64,000 bases of DNA from Ruminococcus flavefaciens FD-1 (GCA_000174895.1 ACOK01000112.1:60140-124139); one strand, 5' to 3'. Shown: positions 40,293-50,224, numbered from the stretch's first letter. Made by a program: numbers and translations. Notes: generated by a model from the letters alone, not told the origin.

Positions 40293-42278
40293 TTAATATT
40301 CATAATACATCTCTGCACCATCAGATTTGATACCAAGGTCTTCCTTCTTCCTCTGAATTATGTGCATGAGCTTTCGATCTGCTCTTGATATGTTCTTACG
40401 ACTGCGTCTGTTGTCCTCTTCTATGATACGACCGAGGTTGATCATCAGGCTCGCAACGGTACTTGTAAACATAGCGGAATTATGATTATCCGCAGTTTCA
40501 AGGAGCCGCTGTGCGTACTCATTACCAGCCTCAGCAGACATATTTAGCCACTTTACAGCCTCTGCCTTATTTTTTTCAACATCTTCATTGCCAAACAAAT
40601 ATAGCTTACCAAGCATATATGAGCACCAATTGTTACCGGTTGAGTTCTCTTTTAGTAACTGTACAGCCTTTTCAGTATCGTGAATTTCGTTATCATCAAG
40701 CAGTATCTTAGCATAAGCGTATGCTGTATAAGGTTGTATATTCTTATAACCGCAAGCCTTTTCCAGTAGTCTAACCGCTTCTGATAGATTCTTTCTTTCA
40801 TCTGTCAGATACAGCTTTGCAAGAGTATACATAGCATACTCGTTGTCAACCGAGGCTTGTCTCAGATATTTCTCGGCTTTATTAAAATCCCTGTATACTA
40901 TATCCCCTTTGAGATAAATCTTTCCGAGTTTGTATGCTGACAGATCATCGCCATTGTCAGCAAGCTCTGTTAGTATCCTTATACCTTTGGATATATCTTG
41001 TTCTTCATCAGTGCAATCAATATATTTATGTACCTGTTTTCGTTTTTGGGTTATTTCTTTAGTTACAGGATCTGGAAAAGTAACTGATTCTTTGAACAGT
41101 GCAGTTTTCTCAGAATGAACTTCGTCCTGTATCTCAATGAACTCAGGCTCCGCTAATACCGCCTGATCATTATCCATTTTCATGACGGTTCTGATAATCA
41201 TATTTCTAACAGACCTAAACTCTTTGTTATCAATAAGAGCTGGAAAGTCTTTATCCTTTTGTGTGTACATTCTGTACTTAGCCTTTTCAAATTCACACCA
41301 TTTATTATACAGTGCTTGAATGTTTTTGTCCTGAGCCAGCAGTGAAAATACCTCATCTACAGTCTCCTTGACATCATTTGGTAGATATCCGTATACTTTC
41401 TTTCCCTTGGTAGTTTTCAATTGCTCATACAGTTTCTGTATTGATATTACAAGTCGTTCGTCAACTTCACCACTGCCGAGCTGGGCAACTATCTCTTTCA
41501 TATTGTTCTCCGACAACGCTTTCAACTCATTTCTGGTAAATGTCTGTGCCTGATAAATACTTTTCATATCCTCATGAAAAATATCATTTGCAAAGGCTGA
41601 ACGTATCGCCGCCATACCTTCCTTTGTCAGATAACCTTGTCTTGAATCTGACGAATACACTATCAGGTGAATATGCGGATGATGTGTTGTGTCATGGAAT
41701 GCTGCATACCACCTCATGTTAGTGATAGAGATATTCTGAGCATTTGCAATGTCCTGTATATGACGCATCACAAGGTCACGCCACATATCAGAACTCGTAT
41801 AGCCAAGCCGTACTGCGTCCTCACGACGGAGTGAGATTACATGAGTCCATACATATCCGGGATGCTCGGCGACTTCATTTGCAACTGCATTCAGGTCAAT
41901 AGGCTCATAACTGCCATTGAACAATCCATGTTTGCCACGTCTTTCTGCACCTGGTCTCATCGCCATATATCCCACGAAATTTCTTCTGTTACCGATAACA
42001 TCAGCATGACGTTCTATGATAGTTGATATGAGTTCCGAAGCGTTTTCTGATGAAGGATTCTTAGTGTAATCTGTATATTCAAGGTACTGCTTCGCCATTG
42101 GGAACTCTTTAATCAGTTCCGCTATGAGCTGCTTTTGATTTGCAGTTGTTTTACCTGTATTCTGCGGACGCTTTTCCACTGACTCACGGGTAGCAATGTA
42201 CTTTGTAAAATTCCTGCGCTTTGTTTTACCACGCTTGCCGCTTTTTAGATAGCGGCTTGAAACAATTATCTGTGCCAT
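40293..42278 (-). CDS. MobP3-type relaxase with C-terminal Sel1 repeats
   Basis: This is a 661-residue protein. The nickase domain covers residues 1-260, with three-histidine motif HDTTHHPHIHLIVYS near 200 and RNFVGYMAMRPGAERRGKHG, the pattern of MobP3 relaxases. From about 430 to 620 there are Sel1/TPR-like repeats (YKLGKIYLKG, YTLAKLYLTDE, YMLGKLYLFGNE), uncommon in relaxases and suggesting a protein partner. No conjugation genes follow. A terminator (AAAGGGAGTC-TTGC-GACTCCCTTT) lies upstream, at 42299-42325. Confidence 0.85.
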   Translation of the reverse strand: MAQIIVSSRYLKSGKRGKTKRRNFTKYIATRESVEKRPQNTGKTTANQKQLIAELIKEFPMAKQYLEYTDYTKNPSSENASELISTIIERHADVIGNRRNFVGYMAMRPGAERRGKHGLFNGSYEPIDLNAVANEVAEHPGYVWTHVISLRREDAVRLGYTSSDMWRDLVMRHIQDIANAQNISITNMRWYAAFHDTTHHPHIHLIVYSSDSRQGYLTKEGMAAIRSAFANDIFHEDMKSIYQAQTFTRNELKALSENNMKEIVAQLGSGEVDERLVISIQKLYEQLKTTKGKKVYGYLPNDVKETVDEVFSLLAQDKNIQALYNKWCEFEKAKYRMYTQKDKDFPALIDNKEFRSVRNMIIRTVMKMDNDQAVLAEPEFIEIQDEVHSEKTALFKESVTFPDPVTKEITQKRKQVHKYIDCTDEEQDISKGIRILTELADNGDDLSAYKLGKIYLKGDIVYRDFNKAEKYLRQASVDNEYAMYTLAKLYLTDERKNLSEAVRLLEKACGYKNIQPYTAYAYAKILLDDNEIHDTEKAVQLLKENSTGNNWCSYMLGKLYLFGNEDVEKNKAEAVKWLNMSAEAGNEYAQRLLETADNHNSAMFTSTVASLMINLGRIIEEDNRRSRKNISRADRKLMHIIQRKKEDLGIKSDGAEMYYEY

Positions 42279-42298
42279 ATTTCACCTCCTGAAAAGAG

Positions 42299-42325
42299 AA
42301 AAGGGAGTCTTGCGACTCCCTTTGA
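42299..42325. terminator. Terminator between relaxase and beta-helix fragment
   Basis: AAAGGGAGTC pairs with GACTCCCTTT around a TTGC loop, ending the beta-helix gene on the minus strand. Confidence 0.7.
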
Positions 42326-42336
42326 TACTATCGTGA

Positions 42337-43309
42337 TTATCCTATTGTTACATCTCCTGACGTTCCGCCTGAGAACTCTCCGCCCGAAACATTTACAGTA
42401 ACTGAGCTTATATCATCAGCATCTATGCTGTCTGAAATGTTGTCGCTGTTTATGTTGAGAGTAAGAGTACCGCCGTTGCTGCTGTCATTGCCCCAGCGTC
42501 CTGTAGCAGCGTTTACGAGCTGACCGTCAGCGTTTTCGAGCGTATTATTACCGTTAAGGTTTATGACTGAATTTGTGTTCGTTATATAGAACATTGCTCC
42601 GTCAGTACCGTTGCGGATAGTTGTACCACTCATCGAAAGAGTAGAGCAGCTTGCAGTTGCGTCCTTGTCAGCAGCGTCACCGGACATACTCTGATACAGC
42701 ATAACGCCGTTGTTACCGCCGCTAACAGTGAAGTCGCAGTTAGTCATAGTTATGGAGTTCTTACCCTCAATGACTGCTGACTGAGCTCCTGTCGAAATGC
42801 CTATGACATTATCAACAACGATCTCTCCTGTTGAATAAATGCAGGGGCTTCCGTCGCCGGAGCACTGCACAGTCGAATTTGTAACAGTGACATATCCGCC
42901 GCCACGATCAGTAGCTATCGGAGCACAATGTGCTCCGCTTGTGGTAATATCAAGATGATCTGCATTTATAATACCTTCATAGGTAGCATATACACCACGT
43001 GACGAATTTCCTGTAGTTGTTATCTGAACGTTGCTGACATTAGCAGTCGCACCAGCTGTTGAGAACACCGCATTTGCACCGCTGCAATCAGATGTAATGA
43101 CGCAGTCGGTTATCTCTGCGGAACTATCCTCTCCGACAACAAGAATTACGGAATTGATACCATAGAAGTTATAGCCATCGGAGACATCAGAGTGGCGCTT
43201 TGAATCATTTGTACTTGCATCGCCGTTTTTTACTATCTCTGCATTTGAGATCCTGAGACTTCCGCCGTTTATTACAAGGAACACATTCTGGTCTGACTCT
43301 GACGAATGT
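42337..43309 (-). pseudogene. 5'-truncated parallel beta-helix surface protein
   Basis: About 315 residues of a right-handed beta-helix are readable (LDITTSGAHCAPIATDRGGG, VTVTNSTVQCSGDGS). The frame is open back to a stop at 43309 and there is no signal peptide, start codon or ribosome site, so the N-terminal part was lost. It was probably a secreted adhesin-like protein. The natural stop at 42337 is followed by the 42299-42325 terminator. Confidence 0.65.
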
Positions 43310-43372
43310 CAAATAGCCTTTAAGTAACCCCACGCAATAGGCAGAATCAAATTCGATAACTGATAATCAAAA

Positions 43373-43447
43373 AAAGCAGAGTGAGCTTAAGAGAAAAGCT
43401 TACCCTGCTTTTTGTGTATTGCAATCCAACTAACTTTATGCTATAAT
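43373..43447 (+). promoter_or_regulatory. Terminator then sigma-factor promoter
   Basis: The stem AAAAGCAG...CTGCTTTTT (43373-43414) separates this gene from the minus-strand fragment. TTGCAA (43419-43424), 17 bp and TATAAT (43442-43447) follow, leading to the sigma factor start at 43576. Confidence 0.6.
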
Positions 43448-43575
43448 ATTTGTACAGACTTCACAAACTTTATAAAGTGACAGATTTTTTTCAAATAACA
43501 CTTCGATATTCCCATTAAAAATGGTACTAATAAGTAGAGGGGTAAGAAACGCCCCTGAGAGGAGGAATCCCCCAC

Positions 43576-44127
43576 ATGGATAACGGTGAAAGTAGCTACC
43601 GCCGTTTCCTTGCGGGCGACAATGAGGGACTGCATGAGATCATCTGCTCTTATCGAGCTGGACTGATATTGTATTTGAATAGCTTTGTGCAGAATGTTCA
43701 CACTTCTGAAGAATTGACCGAGGATGTCTTTTTGGAACTAATCATCAAGCGTCCTAAATTCTCAGGGAAATGCTCATTCAAAACATGGCTCTATGCAATC
43801 GGGCGTAATCTAACCGCTAAACACCTCCGAAAGCATACAAAGCTCAGCGTCGTTCCGCTGGAATCACAGGAATACCTTGCCGACGAGGAAAATCTCGAAA
43901 GCGATTACATAAAGAGCGAACAAAAACGTATGGTGCATCAGGCACTGCACAGATTGAAACTTGAATACAGGCAAGTACTGTATCTTATCTACTTTGAGGA
44001 GTTCAGTAACAAAGAAGCCTGCATAATCATGAAAAAATCCAACAGGCAGATTAGTGACTTGCTGTATCATGCGAAAAAGGCATTAAAATCTGAACTGGAA
44101 AGGAGTGGCTTTGACTATGAAGAATGA
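43576..44127 (+). CDS. ECF-type sigma factor
   Basis: This is a 183-residue protein with sigma region 2 (RAGLILYLNSFVQNVHTSEE, LTEDVFLELI) and region 4 (LKLEYRQVLYLIYFEEFSNK). GAGAGGAGGAATCCCCCAC precedes the ATG. The last 11 bases overlap the next gene, which encodes a membrane protein with a cytoplasmic N-terminus, the usual sigma/anti-sigma arrangement. Confidence 0.85.
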   Translation: MDNGESSYRRFLAGDNEGLHEIICSYRAGLILYLNSFVQNVHTSEELTEDVFLELIIKRPKFSGKCSFKTWLYAIGRNLTAKHLRKHTKLSVVPLESQEYLADEENLESDYIKSEQKRMVHQALHRLKLEYRQVLYLIYFEEFSNKEACIIMKKSNRQISDLLYHAKKALKSELERSGFDYEE

Positions 44128-45187
44128 CGATCAGATGTATCAAAGCGTACTTTCCAGATATGCGGAGTACCAGGAAACAAAGAAGAAAAGAAGAAAACTG
44201 GCAATTAAGCGTACCGTTCCAGTATTAGCCTGTTTCTGCCTGACTGTTGCATTGGGCGTTGGGTATTGGGATCATTTCAGGAATCTCCCACATATCCCCG
44301 TACAGCCAAATATAATTGAAGAACCAACAGTCGAAACACCTGAAACCACTACCACAGCATCAACAGATGCTAACACGACTGTCAGCTCAAAGACTCCGTC
44401 TGAGCCTGCATCTACAACTGCTCCCACCTCAAACTCGGAAACGGAGCGTATGACCACTACGGCAGGTATACAAACAGTCACTACGATTGCTACAGATGAG
44501 ACTGAAATACCTGTGGGTACAGATATGACTGAAATGCCGACAACTGAATCAGTTATAAAGCAAACAGAAACACAAACTTCTGCAACCACTTCATTTGTTT
44601 ACCACGTCGAAACAGAGTGGGGGTATGTTCCACCTCTCGGATTTCACACTCAATCTGAGATGATTGACGCAATCCACAATGATGATGTTTTAGTGAACAA
44701 TGACGGCGGCGGCTTCAACGGTAACCTCGGAGATTACGAGACTGCGAAGAAAGCATACCTTGATATGTATGCAAGATTCAGAGACGAAGGCTTTTATTTG
44801 CAGGCTGCAAGTACGGACGATGTGACAGTCCGGGATGACGTGAATCTGTATCTGTTTCCGTTTACGCCGTATGAGGATGCGGGCATCGGCAGAAGCACAA
44901 TCTTCCGCGAAACCGGTTTCTTCGTTGTTTTTTACCGCGCCGACCCTGATCTGACTGCGTATACGACGGATATCGCAGACTATCTTCGGCTGAGAAAGGA
45001 ATGCGGTACTGACAGAATCATACAGATTCAGGATCAGACCATCAGCATTTACCGCGGAACGGACGGGCAGCTTCACGCAGCCGCCTTTGCGGATGCAGAC
45101 CATTATTATGAAGTACGGACTATGGCAACTGAAGAGGAATTGACAGAATTTTTAAGCCATTTGTCATATGAACGGATCAATCTGTAA
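44117..45187 (+). CDS. Membrane-anchored anti-sigma-like protein with Thr-rich linker
   Basis: ATG 44117 overlaps the sigma stop and gives 356 residues. There is a short cytoplasmic N-terminus (about 37 residues, KKKRRKLAIKRT), one membrane helix (VPVLACFCLTVALGVGY), a 100-residue Thr/Ser/Glu-rich linker and a C-terminal extracellular domain of about 190 residues (ETEWGYVPPLGFHTQSEM). It is probably an anti-sigma factor that senses the outside; the ligand is unknown. A dockerin protein follows 21 bp later. Confidence 0.65.
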   Translation: MKNDDQMYQSVLSRYAEYQETKKKRRKLAIKRTVPVLACFCLTVALGVGYWDHFRNLPHIPVQPNIIEEPTVETPETTTTASTDANTTVSSKTPSEPASTTAPTSNSETERMTTTAGIQTVTTIATDETEIPVGTDMTEMPTTESVIKQTETQTSATTSFVYHVETEWGYVPPLGFHTQSEMIDAIHNDDVLVNNDGGGFNGNLGDYETAKKAYLDMYARFRDEGFYLQAASTDDVTVRDDVNLYLFPFTPYEDAGIGRSTIFRETGFFVVFYRADPDLTAYTTDIADYLRLRKECGTDRIIQIQDQTISIYRGTDGQLHAAAFADADHYYEVRTMATEEELTEFLSHLSYERINL

Positions 45188-45208
45188 TGAAAGGTATGAG
45201 GTGATCGT

Positions 45209-47710
45209 ATGAAAAAGAAAATCGTATCTTTGCTGCTTGCAGCCGTATGCTTTGGAAGCGTATTTCCGGGCACCGTATTCGCTGAGGAACCAGCTGAAAC
45301 TGAAACCGTTTATACCCTGGGCGAAAAAGAACTGACCGTTGCCGATGTGATTACGTTTTCCAATATGAACCGGGTACTCCAATGGGCGGATTTCACGGAT
45401 TACAGCGGCGAGATCCTTCATCTGAAAAACAAGCTGTGGGAGTCTGAATGGCAGTTTGCGGTTGCAGACGGTGAAGACGGTCTGATGCTGCGAATCTGCG
45501 GCAGCACGGACAAATTCCCCGCCCATATCTATCTTTCCGACAGCAGCAAAAGACAGATTGATATTCGCAGCGATGATGTGCAGTCATTTCTGAATAAAGG
45601 TGCAGGAGAAGATTCCCTGACCGTAAGTGAAGAAGTCAAGGAACACTTCCGCGTCTATGAAACCTATTCGGATGAATTCACCAAGCCTGAACGCCGACTT
45701 GTGCAGGATTTCAAAAGCATCATGCGGTACTATAATGTTCCACTCCGCGGCGCATTCACGGAATTTGACAACATAGACGATGTGCTTGCAAGTGCCAGTG
45801 TCCTGAAAAAGTATTACATTGTGGAATATGAGGACGGTTCTGTCAAGTCCTACGATGAGCACCTGAATGAAATGAAATCCAACATTCAAACAATCCATGA
45901 CGGCGTACAGGTTGATCTTCCGTATCTGACGATTCCAGAAAAAGCATGGAATGCATTTTACAATGCTGATTTTGCGAAAACATATATCTCACCTCATGCG
46001 CAGGTAGAAAATGTGTACTGGCTTTCGGGCGAATCTAGCATGATGGGTACAGCGATTTATTACCGAACCTCTGTTGGTGATTATGTATATTACTACTATC
46101 ATACGATCGGTGAAGCACTGTTCCCTGTCGCAGAATTCTGCGCATATCAGCAAGCAATCAAAGATGAGATTGCGAAGTATCCTGAAGCGGGCGGTGGCAT
46201 CAATATTGCAGATGTATGGGATCTGACAGATTATCGGCTGAAAGCTAATATAAGCGGTATCATGGGAGATGTCAACAATGACGGTTCTTTCAACATCTCC
46301 GATGTGGTGCTTCTCCAGAAGTGGCTGTTAGCTGTTCCCGACACATATCTTTCCAACTGGAAGGCTGCTGACTTCTGCGAGGACAATAAGCTCAATGTAT
46401 TTGATCTCTGCCTAATGAAAAGAGCCTTGATTGAGAAAATGAACGATGAGCCGCAGAATGTAGATATTTCTTTCAAATTCCACAGTGTAACGGATATAAG
46501 ATACAATGATGACAATCATACAAAATGGACCGGGTTTATTGCTCGCTCAGAAAATGATCTTATTAACATACTCGCAGAGAATGAAGGTGTATCTGCTGAC
46601 AAAGCTACGATTGAAGGCATTGACAGCAACACTTTCAAGGACAAGTCCATTGTTATCGTTTATAGCATTTGCACCGCCGGCAACAGCTACTCGATTATTG
46701 ATAACATATCTGTAAAGGGTACGAGTATTGATGTTTCGACAATATCAAAGAAGCCTATGGTGCCAACTCCTGATATGTTATTCAGGAGGTATGTCTATGT
46801 CATAGATAAAAATGCAGTAACGAACGCAGACAGCTTTAACTTTACGGACGAATCTTCTTACTATCAGTATGATGAGGAAAATGAAGCTGTAGCGTGGTTC
46901 AAGAAAAACGGAGATATTGCAGGCAATAACGACGGTATTACAAATGCGGATGCTTTGGCTGTACAGAAGAAACTGCTCGGACTTGATAAAACTGATAATC
47001 AGAGTATTGACAGCTCTTTGATAGCAAACAAAGTGTTTGTGTATGAAAAATCAGCCGATCCTGGTATATATGATGATTTGTGTGCCCTTTCCTTCGGTAG
47101 TAACGGCATGTATACTTACCACATAGGTTATTACACCAGCAGCAATCAGGATCAGGGAACATGGGAAATATCCGAAGATACTCTTGTTCTGACAGGACGA
47201 TATGGTACAAACAAGTTCAGATACGAGGACAAGGCGCTGATTTATATTGCAGAAGAATCAGACGGTTTCTCCAAGTTTACTGATAAATCTACACCAAAAG
47301 ACGGCGATAAATTTAATCTTGCAGAGGAACCTGATTATGCTGCAATAAACAATCTGTCTGAAATAGTAACAATAAAAACCGACTACACCCCTATAATGAG
47401 TGACTGGTCAGGAATAGGCATACTGCTTGAATTCGATTCAAAGGACTATTCAATATCATTAAGAACAAATGACGGGCATTTTACAACATGGGATATCGCC
47501 AAAGGAAGCGGTCCGATAAAAAATGCCGGCGTGACATACGATATTGGAAACAGCGGTTATATATTCTGGACACCTGATGGGTCTGAATTCGATGCAGATT
47601 ATCAAAACGAGATCGTGATAATCGGTGAGAAAGACGGAAAGAGCGTAAAACTCGGAAGTATAATTGTTACTCCAAGTAACAATCACACATTAACTGCTGC
47701 TTTAAAGTGA
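45209..47710 (+). CDS. Secreted dockerin protein
   Basis: This is an 833-residue protein with a signal peptide (KKKIVSLLLAAVCFGSVFPG...FAEE). A type I dockerin sits near residues 351-410: GDVNNDGSFNISDVVLLQKW and the second repeat ADFCEDNKLNVFDLCLMKRA, both with Ca-binding Asp/Asn spacing. A second half-dockerin-like segment (GDIAGNNDGITNADALAVQK) lies near 570. The flanking domains are not recognised. It binds a cohesin on a cellulosome-like scaffold and is cotranscribed with the sigma/anti-sigma pair, or at least adjacent to it. Confidence 0.85.
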   Translation: MKKKIVSLLLAAVCFGSVFPGTVFAEEPAETETVYTLGEKELTVADVITFSNMNRVLQWADFTDYSGEILHLKNKLWESEWQFAVADGEDGLMLRICGSTDKFPAHIYLSDSSKRQIDIRSDDVQSFLNKGAGEDSLTVSEEVKEHFRVYETYSDEFTKPERRLVQDFKSIMRYYNVPLRGAFTEFDNIDDVLASASVLKKYYIVEYEDGSVKSYDEHLNEMKSNIQTIHDGVQVDLPYLTIPEKAWNAFYNADFAKTYISPHAQVENVYWLSGESSMMGTAIYYRTSVGDYVYYYYHTIGEALFPVAEFCAYQQAIKDEIAKYPEAGGGINIADVWDLTDYRLKANISGIMGDVNNDGSFNISDVVLLQKWLLAVPDTYLSNWKAADFCEDNKLNVFDLCLMKRALIEKMNDEPQNVDISFKFHSVTDIRYNDDNHTKWTGFIARSENDLINILAENEGVSADKATIEGIDSNTFKDKSIVIVYSICTAGNSYSIIDNISVKGTSIDVSTISKKPMVPTPDMLFRRYVYVIDKNAVTNADSFNFTDESSYYQYDEENEAVAWFKKNGDIAGNNDGITNADALAVQKKLLGLDKTDNQSIDSSLIANKVFVYEKSADPGIYDDLCALSFGSNGMYTYHIGYYTSSNQDQGTWEISEDTLVLTGRYGTNKFRYEDKALIYIAEESDGFSKFTDKSTPKDGDKFNLAEEPDYAAINNLSEIVTIKTDYTPIMSDWSGIGILLEFDSKDYSISLRTNDGHFTTWDIAKGSGPIKNAGVTYDIGNSGYIFWTPDGSEFDADYQNEIVIIGEKDGKSVKLGSIIVTPSNNHTLTAALK

Positions 47711-47734
47711 TATTTACTTCTCCATACTCCAATA

Positions 47735-47775
47735 CAAAAAAGGAAAGCCACGATTTTTCGGGGCTTTCCTTTTTT
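47735..47775. terminator. Terminator after the dockerin gene
   Basis: AAAAAAGGAAAGCC pairs with GGCTTTCCTTTTTT around ACGATTTTTCGG. Confidence 0.8.
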
Positions 47776-47982
47776 GGCATTTTACGAGACTTCATATGCG
47801 GTCAACGAGCGAAAGAGTGCGGTTCAAACAGCGGTAAGGCGCGGTTCAGAGTCCATGCAGATGCGGCTCTTGCTCCGGAATATACAGCTTTCTCCATAAT
47901 CACCTCAGACAACACCGACGGCGTTCCCCGTTCGCCAGAGGGCATAACAAGAGCGAGCTGCCGAAACAACTCGCCCTGCTGA

Positions 47983-48027
47983 TTATTCGTCCTCGTCTGA
48001 ACACTCCGACAGCCCGTGAATAAGGTA
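47983..48027 (-). pseudogene. 3' fragment of the small acidic protein, copy 4
   Basis: On the minus strand LIHGLSECSDEDE and a stop are preserved, matching the end of copies 1-3, with no 5' part. The remaining stretch 47711-48088 is non-coding. Confidence 0.6.
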
Positions 48028-48075
48028 AAAGGTGGCGAAAAATTCACGTTATCAAAATAATACTCCAAAAACATA

Positions 48076-48107
48076 AGAACTGCTGTACTCATCGGTACAG
48101 CAGTTCT
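48076..48107 (-). terminator. Terminator containing the stop codon of the LRR-dockerin gene
   Basis: On the minus strand AGAACTGCTGTAC pairs with GTACAGCAGTTCT around CGATGA, with T-rich sequence beyond. The last codons and TGA of the 48089-49825 gene are inside the stem-loop. Confidence 0.75.
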
Positions 48108-49825
48108 CTTTTCATTAGGCATAAATCAAAAACATCTAATCTTTCGTCATTACACAAATCAGCAGCTCGCCATTGCGAAAGGTGCGTATCGGGTACGGCA
48201 AGAAGCCATTTTTGTAATAAAACGACATCAGCTATATCAAGTATTCCATCAGCATTAACATCGCCCTTAACAAATGATGGTTTTTCAAACGGATACGGAG
48301 GTTCGCCAAGTTCGGAGAGTTCATCGCTTGCCGCTGATATTTCACCAACATTATCATTTTCACCTAAAGAATACTTTACACCATAGAAAGGAATGCAGTA
48401 GTCATAATCAACTTCCCGATAATAAAAGCATACATCATCTCTGTATTCTGTAGGAAAATTTGGATCCCAGAGAATAATCCTACGGTCATAGTTTTTACCG
48501 TCCCATTCCCAAGCACCTGATTCTATACCGCATCCTGCACAAGCGTGTCCACCATCTGCTGTTTCAAATGACAATAGAAATGGTTTTCTTTTTTCTTCGG
48601 CTTGCCAGCCAAGTGAGATAATATGCTCAAAATAATCCACGTCAATGATACCCGAATGACTGTCTATGTCAAGCGATAATTTAGAGAATTGAAGGAACTG
48701 ATAATAATTTATAACAGACTGTACATCAGATTCGGGCGAAATATCCTTTGTTGTTGCAGCACCTTCCTGTAAATCTGCTGGTGAAAGTAAACCATATTTT
48801 ATTAACAAGGCGGTAATCACTAAACCATGACATGATCCGTTCCATGCCTCATCAAAAGTTTGATACTTTTCTTCAATCTGCTCGGTAAGCTGTGAGCGAG
48901 CAGCGTCTGAAAGAAGATATGTATCACCGAATACATCTTTTATGTTTGCAAACTGCCATGTGTCCTCGTCGAGATCAAGTGCTCTGTTTCCAGCAGTCGG
49001 AGGGATCTCGGGTGCAGGAGAACAAGTGATATTAAGTTTCTTGGCTATGGGATTGGTGGAATAGATTATTTTCGGTTTGCAATTTATAAATATAGGTTCT
49101 TCAATGCTTTTTACTGTATCTGGAATTGTAAGTGATTGCATTCGACTACGAAGCGTAAACGACTTTGTACCAATTCGCTTGACACTATCAGGAATAACTA
49201 CATTTATGTCATCTCCTGCATAGACTACAAGTAAACCGTTCGATAATATCAGCCAACCACCGTTTGTTTCTATAAGAGAGCGAAGGAATGGCGTTCCTGA
49301 AAATGAAGAGCTTGCTGCATAAGTTAACGAATCAGGAATGTCAACATTCTGTAGAGGTGTATTGCCGAATGCGCTCTCACCTATTTGGGTGACGGTATCA
49401 GGAATTGTAACCTTTGTGAGTCGAGAATTAAAAAAGACGGCGCTTGGTATTTCTGTAACTCCATAAGGAATATTCGCTTCTGTAATCCACGTATTCTGAA
49501 AAGCACCATTTCCTATTGATTGGAGTCCTTCAGGAAAATTTATATCTGTCAAAGTAGATCTTGAAAATGCTGAATCACCAATCTTTGTGACAGAATCCGG
49601 AAGTGATACACGTTGAACCTTTTTATCGTAAAATGCATATTCTCCGATTGCGGTCACACCATCTGGAATCTCAACATCACTATCAGCACCATTATATCTA
49701 ACAAGAACTCCGTTTTCAATGTCAAATTCGGGAGCATCAGTATCTACTGCAAAGACAAATAATGGACATACACATGAACAGAGCATCAGCATTGTCGTAA
49801 GTAAGACTGTTAAACGTTTTTTCAT
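48089..49825 (-). CDS. Secreted LRR protein with cysteine-peptidase-like domain and dockerin
   Basis: This is a 578-residue protein with a signal peptide (KKRLTVLLTTMLMLCSCVCP). Residues about 35-270 are BspA-type leucine-rich repeats (VEIPDGVTAIGEYAFYD and like). Residues about 310-490 carry SCHGLVITALLIKYG, GGHACAGCGIE and ILWDPNFPTEY, placing Cys, His and Asp in the order of a papain-like peptidase; this activity is an inference. A C-terminal type I dockerin follows: GDVNADGILDIADVVLLQKW and DLCNDERLDVFDLCLMKREL. GGAGGTTTAATT precedes the ATG. Confidence 0.8.
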   Translation of the reverse strand: MKKRLTVLLTTMLMLCSCVCPLFVFAVDTDAPEFDIENGVLVRYNGADSDVEIPDGVTAIGEYAFYDKKVQRVSLPDSVTKIGDSAFSRSTLTDINFPEGLQSIGNGAFQNTWITEANIPYGVTEIPSAVFFNSRLTKVTIPDTVTQIGESAFGNTPLQNVDIPDSLTYAASSSFSGTPFLRSLIETNGGWLILSNGLLVVYAGDDINVVIPDSVKRIGTKSFTLRSRMQSLTIPDTVKSIEEPIFINCKPKIIYSTNPIAKKLNITCSPAPEIPPTAGNRALDLDEDTWQFANIKDVFGDTYLLSDAARSQLTEQIEEKYQTFDEAWNGSCHGLVITALLIKYGLLSPADLQEGAATTKDISPESDVQSVINYYQFLQFSKLSLDIDSHSGIIDVDYFEHIISLGWQAEEKRKPFLLSFETADGGHACAGCGIESGAWEWDGKNYDRRIILWDPNFPTEYRDDVCFYYREVDYDYCIPFYGVKYSLGENDNVGEISAASDELSELGEPPYPFEKPSFVKGDVNADGILDIADVVLLQKWLLAVPDTHLSQWRAADLCNDERLDVFDLCLMKRELLYR

Positions 49826-49990
49826 AATTAAACCTCCTGACTTTATGTCAAATGGGGTAACTTAAGATATGAAACGTCAGACACATTCTGACAGCGGCTT
49901 CTTTTCTTCATTATAGCATTATATCTGTCGATTGTCAATTGAAGAAAGGATAATTTAACTGATAAGGATATATTTTGTTCGTTTGAGATC

Positions 49991-50027
49991 AAAGCAAAAG
50001 GCTCTGCATTTCTGCAAAGCCTTTGTT
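49991..50027 (-). terminator. Terminator of small acidic protein copy 3
   Basis: On the minus strand AAAGGCTTTGCAGAAATGCAGAGCCTTTTG; the same hairpin follows copy 2. Confidence 0.7.
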
Positions 50028-50029
50028 GC

Positions 50030-50224
50030 TTATTCGTCCTCGTCCGAACATTCTGACAGTCCATGTTTGAGCTGAATGTAAATGCACTCCGCTCGGTCAC
50101 GTTCTTCACCCTCGGCGGTCATCATAAGTTCAAGGAAATATGCCTTTGCCTGTTCGTAGTCCGTCCAGACCTCATGTTTGCCGTTGCAGACAGTCGTGAC
50201 CTTGCGTGTTCTCGGCATTGCCAA
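50030..50224 (-). pseudogene. Small acidic protein copy 3, 5' end replaced
   Basis: 64 codons from AMPRTRKVTTVCNGKHEV to SECSDEDE and stop are intact. The usual first residues (MLKIPEL) are missing, because the Bro-N gene joins it at about 50222. An internal ATG in LAMPR could still start a shorter protein, but no ribosome site is in place. Confidence 0.65.

Noticed and set aside
45581..45900. Minus-strand ORFs in the dockerin and sigma region
   Set aside because: They mirror codon bias of the plus-strand genes and have no start signals.
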